A stretch of 64,000 bases of DNA from Mycolicibacterium sp. P9-64 (GTDB taxonomy: Bacteria; Actinomycetota; Actinomycetes; Mycobacteriales; Mycobacteriaceae). Below are positions 55,314 through 62,813 of the stretch, piece after piece; positions within the stretch are counted from its first letter, which is position 1; each line of letters begins with the position of its first letter. The notes under the pieces were generated by a model. It did not search any database. It was not told the origin of the DNA and saw only the letters and a list, made by a program, of their open reading frames with translations. Where the stretch lies: NCBI RefSeq assembly GCF_008329605.1, contig NZ_NPKO01000004.1:372001-436000 (forward strand), read 5' to 3'. Both the position numbers and the translations under genes were made by a program.

Positions 55314-55342
55314 ATTATATAGGGAAACTATTTAGTTTCCAA
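55314..55342 (-). promoter_or_regulatory. Leaderless-type promoter and operator of the MFS gene
   Basis: On the minus strand TTGGAA (55342-55337) and TATAAT (55319-55314) are exactly 17 bp apart. TATAAT ends 6 bases before the ATG, so transcription should start at or next to the start codon. A perfect 18-bp palindrome with arms GGAAACTA and TAGTTTCC (55323-55340) fills the spacer and touches the -35 element. Confidence 0.7.
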
Positions 55343-55410
55343 TGTGGAGGCCGTGTCGCGATTCTCATATCGGGTCTCGCCAGACCCGAAGGCAACGGCT
55401 GAGGTGCCAG

Positions 55411-55685
55411 TTTCAAAATCCTCAAACGGATCGGCGCGCAATTGTGGCTCGCGTTCGTCCATTTGCTTGCGGTCATTCATTTGAACGGATCATGATTTGG
55501 GTGCGGCGTTGGAACGGATCTCTAACCCGTCCTGGGACCGAGGCTCGCTGCCTTGGTGTCGAAAGATCGTTTTCGAGCCAGGCGCAACTAAAGAAGGCAT
55601 GACGATGGTGACGATTCACAACCCAGTACGACGACTAATCCTTGCCGGTGGATTTGCGGTCGCAATTGCGGCTGCCCCTGCGGTC
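55411..55685 (+). repeat. Direct repeat copy 1 (leader and 5' part of the secreted-protein gene)
   Basis: This segment, from TTTCAAAATC through the signal-peptide codons of the next gene, recurs in diverged and slightly shorter form at 55970-56216. Shared runs include GGCGCGCAATTGTGGC, TGATTTGGGTGCGGCGTTG, CCGTCCTGGGACCGAGGC and CCAGGCGCAACTAAAGA. Confidence 0.8.
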
Positions 55686-55898
55686 GCCTTCTTCGCCGTA
55701 CCAATGACCAGCACGCCTGCGCCGGTTGCGCAGTGCGCCATGGGTGAGGTGCAAGACCCCGCCACCGGGATGTGCATGCCAGCCCCTGCACAGGGCAGCG
55801 TGCCGGAGATCCAGGGTATCCCCTGCACCGGTGCCAACACCGGTGAGTGCATTGGCCTCGGCGAGGAGCAGCAGTCGCCGCCTCCCGCCGTCCCTTAG
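55599..55898 (+). CDS. Small secreted protein with GIPCTGANTGxCIG motif
   Basis: The 99-residue precursor starts at ATG 55599; ATG 55605 is also possible. It has a signal peptide (LILAGGFAVAIAAAPAVAFFA). The mature portion holds four Cys: two in CAMGEVQDPATGMC and two in IPCTGANTGECIGL, a pattern seen in small exported mycobacterial proteins of unknown function. The tail is Pro-rich (QQSPPPAVP). Its 5' region and signal peptide are duplicated downstream as a truncated copy. Confidence 0.75.
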   Translation: MTMVTIHNPVRRLILAGGFAVAIAAAPAVAFFAVPMTSTPAPVAQCAMGEVQDPATGMCMPAPAQGSVPEIQGIPCTGANTGECIGLGEEQQSPPPAVP

Positions 55899-55969
55899 TT
55901 GGGTCCGGGCTGCGATCCCTGCCTTCCTCCTGGAAAGTGTCTAGCGCACGAGGTGTTGCGAAGGCGTCG

Positions 55970-56216
55970 GTTCAAAATCCAGAACCGGTTCGGCGCGCAA
56001 TTGTGGCGTGCGGTCATTCATTTGGACGGGCGATGATTTGGGTGCGGCGTTGGGACGGAGTTCTCACCCGTCCTGGGACCGAGGCGTTCTGCTTGGTCTC
56101 GAAAGACCCTTTTGGAGCCAGGCGCAACTAAAGATGGTGACCATTCGCAGCCCAGTACGAAGACAAATCCTTGCCGGTCGATTCGCGGTCGAAATTGCGG
56201 CTGCGCCGGCGGTTAG
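55970..56216 (+). repeat. Direct repeat copy 2 (diverged)
   Basis: This is the second, shortened copy of 55411-55685. It keeps the leader landmarks but has lost about 20 bases and carries many substitutions. The similarity stops where the MarR gene begins on the other strand. Confidence 0.75.
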
Positions 56217-56253
56217 CGGTGCTGCTGTGCATCCTCGAGCAGGCTGCGCATGA
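56134..56253 (+). pseudogene. Truncated duplicate of the small secreted-protein gene
   Basis: The frame from ATG 56134 codes 39 residues; the first part, MVTIRSPVRRQILAGRFAVE, parallels the signal peptide of the 55599 gene. It loses similarity after about 28 residues, has a charged Arg and Glu within the former hydrophobic core, and runs into the 3' end of the MarR gene. It is best read as a decayed partial tandem duplicate. Confidence 0.65.
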
Positions 56254-56671
56254 CGCGTACGGCGTCGGCGAGGGTCTGGCGATCGGCCTCGGGAAGGCGT
56301 TCCAGGTACGGATCGATCACCGCACCGCGGTCGGCGCGGACGTCGGCGAGCATGGCGACGCCCTCGGGGGTGATGCTGATCAGCACGGCTCGTGCGTCGG
56401 TGGGGTCGGTGGTCCGCGAGACCAGACCGGCGAGTTCGAGGCGGCGGACCTGTGCGGTCATGGTCGGCTGCGAGCAGTGGTCGAGTACGGCGAGGTCGGA
56501 GATCCGTGCGGCGTCCTGGTCTTCGATCATCGACAACAGCCGGGCCTGGGCGAATGGCAGCTGCATCCTGACGCGCTGGGTGGCCAGCCGGTTGATTCTG
56601 GCGACCACGGACAGCAGGTCCGCGGCGAGCGCCGAGTCGGTGGCCGGGGGCCGTGCCGGGTTCCCAGTCAT
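56213..56671 (-). CDS. MarR-family transcriptional regulator, Rv2327-like
   Basis: The 152-residue protein has the MarR winged helix: ISDLAVLDHCSQPTMTAQVRRLELAGLVSR is the recognition region followed by the wing TDPTDARAVLISITPEG (given here only as landmarks near residues 57-105). Helices at both ends form the dimer. ATG 56671 is divergent from the ECF transporter gene, as Rv2327 is from Rv2326c. A perfect inverted repeat at 56682-56700 lies directly upstream and is the likely autoregulatory operator. Ligand and further targets are unknown; the divergent transporter is the obvious candidate. Confidence 0.88.
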   Translation of the reverse strand: MTGNPARPPATDSALAADLLSVVARINRLATQRVRMQLPFAQARLLSMIEDQDAARISDLAVLDHCSQPTMTAQVRRLELAGLVSRTTDPTDARAVLISITPEGVAMLADVRADRGAVIDPYLERLPEADRQTLADAVRVMRSLLEDAQQHR

Positions 56672-56681
56672 GATCCCAATT

Positions 56682-56700
56682 TACATAGAAATCCTATGTA
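56682..56700. promoter_or_regulatory. Palindromic operator candidate of the MarR regulator
   Basis: TACATAG (56682-56688) and CTATGTA (56694-56700) form a perfect 7-bp inverted repeat with a 5-base spacer, 10 bp upstream of the MarR ATG. On the minus strand TAGGAT (56696-56691), a plausible -10, falls inside it. Confidence 0.6.
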
Positions 56701-56776
56701 GACCAAGGGGGTGGACAGTGGCCATGCTCACAGGCTGCTGAGAGGGTTCTTCTGAATCGACTGGCAGAATCGTGAA

Positions 56777-58819
56777 ATGGGTGCGAACGGCGAGGGGGAG
56801 ACGCGCCATGCCGGTTCGTTGAAGCCCGCCGAGCTCGCCCACGCCGCCGTCATGGCGGCCCTGTCCGCGGCCACCGCGATCATCGCCGTCGTCGTCCCGT
56901 TCGCCGCAGGGCTGTCCGTGCTCGGCACCGTCCCGATGGGCCTGCTCGCCTACCGGTACCGGCTGCGGGTGCTGATCGCCGCGACCGTGGCCGGTGGTGT
57001 CATCGCCTTCCTCATCGCCGGGATGGGCGGCTTCATGACCGTCTTCAACTGCGCCTATGTCGGCGGATTGACCGGCATCGTCAAGCGCCGTGGCCGAGGT
57101 GCCCCGACCGCATTCGGTGCAGGCGTCGCCGCCGGTGTGGTGTTCGGCCTGTTCGGCGTTGGCGCACTGCTGGTTCTGGCCCGGTTGCGCAACCTGGTCT
57201 TCGAATCGATGACGGCCAACATCAAGGGCCTGGCCGCGGTGATCAACCGCATCCCCGGCGGCGAAACCCTGGCCGTGCGGCTCAAGAGCGACTTCGCGAC
57301 GATCCTCGATTACTGGCCGGTGCTGATCATCGGCTCGTCGATCCTGAGCATCACCATGGTCACGATGATCGGATGGTGGGCGCTGTCGCGGGTCCTGTCC
57401 CGCCTGCTCGGCGTTCCCGACGTGCACAAGCTGGACGTCACCGACGGCGCCGGTCCGGCCGCACCCGTGCCAGCCCGGTTGCGCGACGTCACGTTCCGCT
57501 ACCCCGGGGCCAAGCACGACTCGCTCGGCCCCGTTTCGCTGGACGTCGCGGCAGGCGAGCACGTCGCGATCACGGGTGCCAACGGCTCGGGCAAGACGAC
57601 GCTGATGCTTCTGCTGGCGGGCCGCGCCCCGACGTCGGGGACCATCGAACGCCCCGGTGGCGTCGGACTCGGCAGGCCCGGTGGCACTGCGGTCGTCATG
57701 CAGCACCCCGAGAGTCAGGTCCTCGGCACGCGCGTTGCCGACGACGTCGTGTGGGGGCTGCCGCCCGGCGCCGAGACCGACGTGCACCGGCTGCTCTCCG
57801 AGGTCGGCCTCGACGGATTGGCCGAACGCGATACCGGCGGTCTGTCGGGTGGCGAACTGCAGCGACTGGCCGTGGCGGCGGCGTTGGCGCGCCAGCCCTC
57901 CCTGCTGATCGCCGACGAGATCACCAGCATGGTCGACCAAAAGGGCCGCGACGATCTCATCGCCGTGCTCTCGGGGTTGACGCAGCGGCACCGGATGTCA
58001 CTGGTGCACATCACCCACTACAACGACGAGGCCGACACTGCCGACCGGACGGTGAACCTGACCGGCAACGGCGGCACCGCCGACAACGTCGAGATGGTGA
58101 CGACTGCCCCCGCGCCCAAGGCCAGCGTGGCCGTGAGTCACAGCGGCGCACCGCTTCTCGAACTGCACGGCGTGGGCCACGAGTACGGCAGCGGAACGCC
58201 GTGGGCCTCGACCGCGCTGAGCGACATCGACCTCGTCGTCAACGAGGGTGACGGCGTGCTGATCCACGGGCTCAACGGGTCGGGCAAGTCGACGCTGGCC
58301 TGGATCATGGCCGGGCTGCTGGAGCCCACCACCGGTACGGCGCTGCTCGACGGCAAACCGGTATCGGATCAGGTTGGCGCCGTGGCGATCTCCTTCCAGG
58401 CCGCGCGGCTGCAGTTGATGCGCGGCCGGGTGGACCTCGAGATCGCTTCCGCCGCAGGGCTCGACTACCACGACCACTCGCAGATCGTGCGGGCCATGGC
58501 CGTGGTGGGCCTGGACCCAGCGCTCGGATTGCGACGCATCGACCAGCTCAGCGGCGGCCAGATGAGGCGCGTCGTGCTGGCCGGCCTGCTGGCCCGCAGG
58601 CCCCGCGCGATCATCCTCGACGAGCCGCTGGCCGGGCTCGATGCCGCCAGCCAACGTGGTCTGCTGCAGGTGCTGGTGGATTTGCGCCGCACCGCAGGCC
58701 TGACCGTGGTCGTGATCTCGCACGACTTCCACGGTCTCGAGGAGCTTTGCCCCCGGACCCTGCACCTGCGCGGCGGCGCCATCGCCGCGACCCCGACCAC
58801 CACCGGAGGCAAGTCATGA
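56777..58819 (+). CDS. ECF-type transporter: membrane domain fused to two ABC ATPases (Rv2326c-like)
   Basis: The 680-residue protein joins parts that are usually separate. Residues about 18-215 carry five to six hydrophobic segments resembling a substrate-binding (S) component. The first ATPase (about 225-440) has Walker [11 protein letters not shown], signature LSGGELQR and Walker [10 protein letters not shown]. The second (about 455-675) has [18 protein letters not shown] and IILDEPLAG. The next gene encodes the T component, so the pair should form a vitamin or cofactor importer. Substrate is unknown. It is divergent from the MarR gene. ATG 56777 is used. Confidence 0.88.
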   Translation: MGANGEGETRHAGSLKPAELAHAAVMAALSAATAIIAVVVPFAAGLSVLGTVPMGLLAYRYRLRVLIAATVAGGVIAFLIAGMGGFMTVFNCAYVGGLTGIVKRRGRGAPTAFGAGVAAGVVFGLFGVGALLVLARLRNLVFESMTANIKGLAAVINRIPGGETLAVRLKSDFATILDYWPVLIIGSSILSITMVTMIGWWALSRVLSRLLGVPDVHKLDVTDGAGPAAPVPARLRDVTFRYPGAKHDSLGPVSLDVAAGEHVAITGANGSGKTTLMLLLAGRAPTSGTIERPGGVGLGRPGGTAVVMQHPESQVLGTRVADDVVWGLPPGAETDVHRLLSEVGLDGLAERDTGGLSGGELQRLAVAAALARQPSLLIADEITSMVDQKGRDDLIAVLSGLTQRHRMSLVHITHYNDEADTADRTVNLTGNGGTADNVEMVTTAPAPKASVAVSHSGAPLLELHGVGHEYGSGTPWASTALSDIDLVVNEGDGVLIHGLNGSGKSTLAWIMAGLLEPTTGTALLDGKPVSDQVGAVAISFQAARLQLMRGRVDLEIASAAGLDYHDHSQIVRAMAVVGLDPALGLRRIDQLSGGQMRRVVLAGLLARRPRAIILDEPLAGLDAASQRGLLQVLVDLRRTAGLTVVVISHDFHGLEELCPRTLHLRGGAIAATPTTTGGKS

Positions 58820-59646
58820 CGGCACGCGCCGGACGTCAGCGCAGGCCCGTCGTACTGCTGCGACCGGTGCCGGGAAACAGTGTCGTGCACCAGCTCTGGG
58901 CAGGGACCAAGCTGATCGTCGTCGCCGGCATCGGTGTGCTGTTGACGTACTACCCTGGCTGGATACCGATCGGCCTGGTGGCGGTGCTGGTGTTGGTGAC
59001 CGCCCGCCTGGCCAACGTGTCCCGCGGCGCACTTCCGTCGATCCCGCGTTGGATGTGGGGCTTGGTGTTCCTGGGCTGCCTGACCGCAACCTTCGCGGGC
59101 GGCAGCCCCGAGCTGACCATCGGGACGGTGACCATCGGCTTCGGCGGCGCACTGAACTTCCTGCGGATCACGGTGTTGTCCATCGTCCTGCTCGGGCTCG
59201 GCGCGCTGGTGTCGTGGACGACCAACGTGGCCGAGATCGCGCCTGCCGTCGCGAAGCTGGGCCGCCCGTTGCGGCTGCTGCGGATTCCCGTCGACGACTG
59301 GGCCGTTGCGCTGGCGCTGGCGCTGCGCGCGTTCCCCATGCTGATCGACGAGTTCCGCATCCTGTTCGCCGCGCGCAGGCTTCGCCCACGCGACGACGCC
59401 ACGCGCCCCGCCCGCGGTCACCGCTGGTCCACCGAGCTCGTCGATGTGCTGGCCGCCGCGATCACCGTGGCACTGCGGCGCGCCGACGAGATGGGCGACG
59501 CGATCACCGCGAGGGGCGGCGCGGGTCAGATCTCTGCGCAGCCGTCGCGGCCGAAATGGCCTGATGCCGTGGCCTTGGCGATCGTGCTCGCCCTGTGCGG
59601 CCTTTCGGTCTACGTCGAGGTGTTCAGCCCGCTGGCGACGAGCTAG
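58816..59646 (+). CDS. ECF transporter T component (CbiQ/EcfT-like)
   Basis: The 276-residue membrane protein starts at ATG 58816, overlapping the fused ATPase gene as ATGA. It has about five hydrophobic helices and ends its cytoplasmic coupling region with helical segments containing short Ala-Arg-Gly type motifs ([12 protein letters not shown] and AITARGGAG), which dock on the two ATPases in this family. It completes the ECF module (Rv2325c-like). The stop overlaps that of the convergent Usp binding-protein gene by 4 bp. Confidence 0.88.
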   Translation: MTARAGRQRRPVVLLRPVPGNSVVHQLWAGTKLIVVAGIGVLLTYYPGWIPIGLVAVLVLVTARLANVSRGALPSIPRWMWGLVFLGCLTATFAGGSPELTIGTVTIGFGGALNFLRITVLSIVLLGLGALVSWTTNVAEIAPAVAKLGRPLRLLRIPVDDWAVALALALRAFPMLIDEFRILFAARRLRPRDDATRPARGHRWSTELVDVLAAAITVALRRADEMGDAITARGGAGQISAQPSRPKWPDAVALAIVLALCGLSVYVEVFSPLATS

Positions 59647-61082
59647 CGTTCAGCGGCTGCGTTGGCGGCCGACTGCGCTGCGGCGAGACTGTCGGCCACG
59701 CTGCGTCGGCCGAGGAACATCTCGTCGAAGATGGGCTTGAACGCCTGGTATCCGGCGGCGAAGCCGGGGCCGCCAGGCGCTGGGATGCGTGGCCCGTCGA
59801 GCACCCTGAAGAACGGGGTGACGTCGACGCCACGGCTCGCCCAGTACCTGAAGTAGGCGGGCTGCGCCGCGGTCACCGCGGGGATGGCCGTGCCACTGGT
59901 GCCGAGGTACCGATTGCCCTGGGCGCTGCCCATCCACGCCAGCACCTCACGGACGGCGTCGGGATGCGTGGTCGCGGAATTGCCAGCAGCGGCAATGCCG
60001 TTGGTGACACTCACCCGACCGGTCGGGCCGGTGGGGAGCATCGCCACGCCCCACCGGAACCGGGCCTGATCGGCGATGGCGGCAAGGTTGTAGGTGCCCG
60101 ACTGGAACAGCGCCATCCGGCCTGCCAGGAACTGGTTGCGGGAGAAGTCGCCGTTGTCGTTGGTGTCTGACGCGGGGGGAGCGACGTGGTCGTCGTTGAT
60201 GAGTCCGACGAGGTACTGGAAGGCTTGCTTGGCCGCTGCGTTGTCGAAGGCGAACTCGTCGCCGTCTTGGAACGCGCCACCCGCCGAACCGATGTAGTTG
60301 AGGTAGATGCCCTGCAGATCGTTGGCCGCATTGTAGCCCCACTGCCGGATCCGGCCGGGGTCGAAACCCGGTGTACCCGAACGATTTCCGTCGGCGTCGA
60401 CGGTGAGGCGGGCGAGCAGTCCTCGGAGGGTATCGCCGTCACCAGGCGACCAGCGCAACCGCAGCAGCTCCTCGAGGCCGACGCCCGCCTCGTCGAGAAG
60501 GTCGGCGTTGAAGTACACCGCGATGCCGGCGTCGGTGAGCTGCGGGACGCCCCACAGCACGCCATCGCGGGTGAACTGTGCGACCACGGACGGATCCCAC
60601 GCCCGGGCCGCGGCAGGCCCTAGCGTCTGCCCGACGTCGAGCAGTCTGCCGTTGTCGGCGTAGCCCGCGAAGTAGGCGTTCGACAGCCAGAACACGTCAT
60701 CGGCGCCACCGCCCGCGATGTCGGTACGCAGGGTGTCGAAGTACGACTTGTAGGCCACGACGTTGACGCGGACTTCGATGTCGGGGTGCGCGTGGCTGAA
60801 CTCCTCGAACGACTGGCGGTAGGCCGCCGCCACCTGCTCGTCCCACACCCGAACCGTCACCACGGTCCGGCCGTCCGGTTCGCCGGTATGGCCGAGCAGG
60901 ACCGCGGCGACCATCAGCACCGCGAAGATCAGCGCGAGTCCCGAGGCGAAGATCGTGGAGAACTTCGGCCTGACGACGGGGGCGCCGCTGCCGCCGCGCG
61001 CTGCATGGCGCTTCGGCCCGATGTCGCCGCCGGGGCGGCTCCGTCGTCCGATGTCGCCGCCGGGGCGGCTCCGTGTGCTCAC
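59643..61082 (-). CDS. uspC: UspC-like sugar-binding protein of an ABC importer
   Basis: The 479-residue extracytoplasmic solute-binding protein starts at GTG 61082, overlapping the uspB stop. The N-terminal 40 residues are cytoplasmic and contain a 10-residue tandem repeat (RSRPGGDIG twice). A membrane helix follows ([20 protein letters not shown], about 44-63), then the binding domain beginning [19 protein letters not shown], with family features such as FWLSNAYF and [10 protein letters not shown]. There is no lipobox Cys, so the protein appears anchored by its helix. UspABC is linked to amino-sugar or related uptake in M. tuberculosis. No ATPase gene is adjacent. Confidence 0.88.
   Translation of the reverse strand: MSTRSRPGGDIGRRSRPGGDIGPKRHAARGGSGAPVVRPKFSTIFASGLALIFAVLMVAAVLLGHTGEPDGRTVVTVRVWDEQVAAAYRQSFEEFSHAHPDIEVRVNVVAYKSYFDTLRTDIAGGGADDVFWLSNAYFAGYADNGRLLDVGQTLGPAAARAWDPSVVAQFTRDGVLWGVPQLTDAGIAVYFNADLLDEAGVGLEELLRLRWSPGDGDTLRGLLARLTVDADGNRSGTPGFDPGRIRQWGYNAANDLQGIYLNYIGSAGGAFQDGDEFAFDNAAAKQAFQYLVGLINDDHVAPPASDTNDNGDFSRNQFLAGRMALFQSGTYNLAAIADQARFRWGVAMLPTGPTGRVSVTNGIAAAGNSATTHPDAVREVLAWMGSAQGNRYLGTSGTAIPAVTAAQPAYFRYWASRGVDVTPFFRVLDGPRIPAPGGPGFAAGYQAFKPIFDEMFLGRRSVADSLAAAQSAANAAAER
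61021..61080. repeat. 30-bp tandem repeat (two units) in the uspC 5' region
   Basis: Units at 61021-61050 and 61051-61080 share their first 24 bases exactly (beginning ATGTCGCCGCCGGGGC). They encode the repeated RSRPGGDIG in the N-terminal tail of the binding protein. The period is a multiple of three, so the frame is kept. Confidence 0.85.
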
Positions 61083-61906
61083 TTGATTCCCGTCACCACG
61101 ATCGACGAGACGATGTGGCGCCCCAGCGCGACGAACGCCACGATCAACGGCACGATCGCCACCGTCGTGGCCGCCATCACCAGCGTCCACTGACCGTCGT
61201 ATCGCGATTGCAGACCCGCGGTGGCCACCGTCACCACCCGCCATTGGCTGCCACTGGTGATCACCAACGGCCACATGAAGTTGTTCCATTGCGTGACAAC
61301 GGTGATGAGCCCCAGTGTCACCAGGATCGGGCGGCTGGCTGGCAGCACGACGTGCACGATGACGTCGAGCGTGCTCGCGCCGTCGACGCGGGCCGCCCTG
61401 ATCAGATCGGTGGGGATGGTGCGGAAGTACTCGCGGAGCAGGAAGATCGCATAGGGCGAGCCGAACATGAACGGCAGCACCAACGCCCAGAACGTATTGC
61501 GGAGACCGGCCTCGGCCATCATCAGGTACAGCGGCACCACCGTGACGGTGGCGGGCACCATCAGCGTCGCGACGTACACCCAAAACAGTGCGTCACGGCC
61601 CGGGAACTCCAGGCGGGCAAAGGCATACGCGGCCAACACCGAGAACGTAAGCTGTCCGAGCAAGATCACCGCGGTCATCAACGCGGTCACCACCACGGCC
61701 CTACCGAATCCGGCGTCGGACAGCCCGGTGTAGTTGGCCAGCGTAGGAGGCGACGGCAAGGACAGCGGCGACTCGGTGTTGAACTGCTGCGCGGAGGTGA
61801 ACGAGGTGAGCAGGCCAAGCCCGAACGGGACGAGCGTGATCACCGCGCCGACCGCCAATCCGAGGTAGACGGCGGCGTTCGGGATGGTCCGGCTAGGTGA
61901 GGTCAT
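61079..61906 (-). CDS. uspB: UspB-like sugar ABC permease
   Basis: The 275-residue inner-membrane permease starts at ATG 61906, 14 bp inside the end of uspA, and overlaps uspC by 4 bp. Six hydrophobic helices are visible, and the EAA-type ATPase-docking loop reads DLIRAARVDGASTLDVIVH near residue 184. It belongs to the MalG/UgpE side of carbohydrate permeases and should pair with UspA. The ATPase must be supplied from elsewhere in the genome. Confidence 0.92.
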   Translation of the reverse strand: MTSPSRTIPNAAVYLGLAVGAVITLVPFGLGLLTSFTSAQQFNTESPLSLPSPPTLANYTGLSDAGFGRAVVVTALMTAVILLGQLTFSVLAAYAFARLEFPGRDALFWVYVATLMVPATVTVVPLYLMMAEAGLRNTFWALVLPFMFGSPYAIFLLREYFRTIPTDLIRAARVDGASTLDVIVHVVLPASRPILVTLGLITVVTQWNNFMWPLVITSGSQWRVVTVATAGLQSRYDGQWTLVMAATTVAIVPLIVAFVALGRHIVSSIVVTGIK

Positions 61907-62765
61907 AGCTGATCCGTCGCCGGAAGTAGAGGTGCTGGACGATGGTGACACCGACCAGCAGCACGAACAGCACCATTGCCATCACCGCGGCCCGCCCCAC
62001 CGCGGCGGCACCGAACGCCTCGGCGTAGATGCGGTGGGCGATCAGGTCGGTGCGCTCTTCTGGGCCGCCGCCGGTCAGCGCGTAGACGGTATCGAAAACC
62101 TGTGCTGCGCTGACGATCCCCGTGACGAGCACGAAGAACAGCGTTGGCCGCAGCATCGGAAGGGTGATGTGCCGGAACCGCTGCCACGTCGTCGCGCCAT
62201 CGATGCGGGCCGCGTTCTGCACGTCGGTGGGGATGGCGAGGATGCCGGCCAGGAAGAACAGGGTCACGTAGCCGACGTTCGTCCAGATGGTTACCGCGGA
62301 CACCACGGGCAAGGCCACGACGGGATCGGTCAACCACTCGATGCGCTGACCGAACAAGGTGCCGATCGCACCGTCGGTGGGCGCCAGGATCCAGCGCCAC
62401 AGCACGGCGATCGCCAAGGGGGAACAGATCCACGGCAGCACGTACAGCGTGCGGAACACCCCGGTGCCCGGCAGGTCGCGGGCGAGCAGTGTCGCGGCGA
62501 ACATGCCGAGCGCAGTCTGTACTGGCACCACCATCGCGATGAAGAACACCGTCACCACCAGCGACGTGCCGAACGACGAATCGGTCAGCACCGAGCGCCA
62601 ATTGGACAATCCGACATACTCGATCGGGGAGAGCAGGTCCCAGCGATTCAGGCTCAGCCACGCCACGACGAGCATCGGCAACAACAGGAACGTCAGCACG
62701 CCGAACAGGCTGGGCGCCAGCAGCGCATATCCCAGCGCGGTTTGCCGTGCCCTGGCGCGACGCAT
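61893..62765 (-). CDS. uspA: UspA-like sugar ABC permease
   Basis: The 290-residue permease is the MalF/UgpA-type partner of UspB. Six hydrophobic helices are present (first: ALGYALLAPSLFGVLTFLLL), and the EAA-type loop reads VQNAARIDGATTWQRFRHIT near 210. ATG 62765 is used; the codon before it is GTG, so a one-residue longer form is possible. It is the first gene of uspABC and is divergent from tldD across 48 bp, which must hold both promoters. Confidence 0.92.
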   Translation of the reverse strand: MRRARARQTALGYALLAPSLFGVLTFLLLPMLVVAWLSLNRWDLLSPIEYVGLSNWRSVLTDSSFGTSLVVTVFFIAMVVPVQTALGMFAATLLARDLPGTGVFRTLYVLPWICSPLAIAVLWRWILAPTDGAIGTLFGQRIEWLTDPVVALPVVSAVTIWTNVGYVTLFFLAGILAIPTDVQNAARIDGATTWQRFRHITLPMLRPTLFFVLVTGIVSAAQVFDTVYALTGGGPEERTDLIAHRIYAEAFGAAAVGRAAVMAMVLFVLLVGVTIVQHLYFRRRISYDLT

Positions 62766-62813
62766 CACCCAGCCATTAAACCCGCCAACAGGGGTGCCAC
62801 TACGGTGGGAGGC

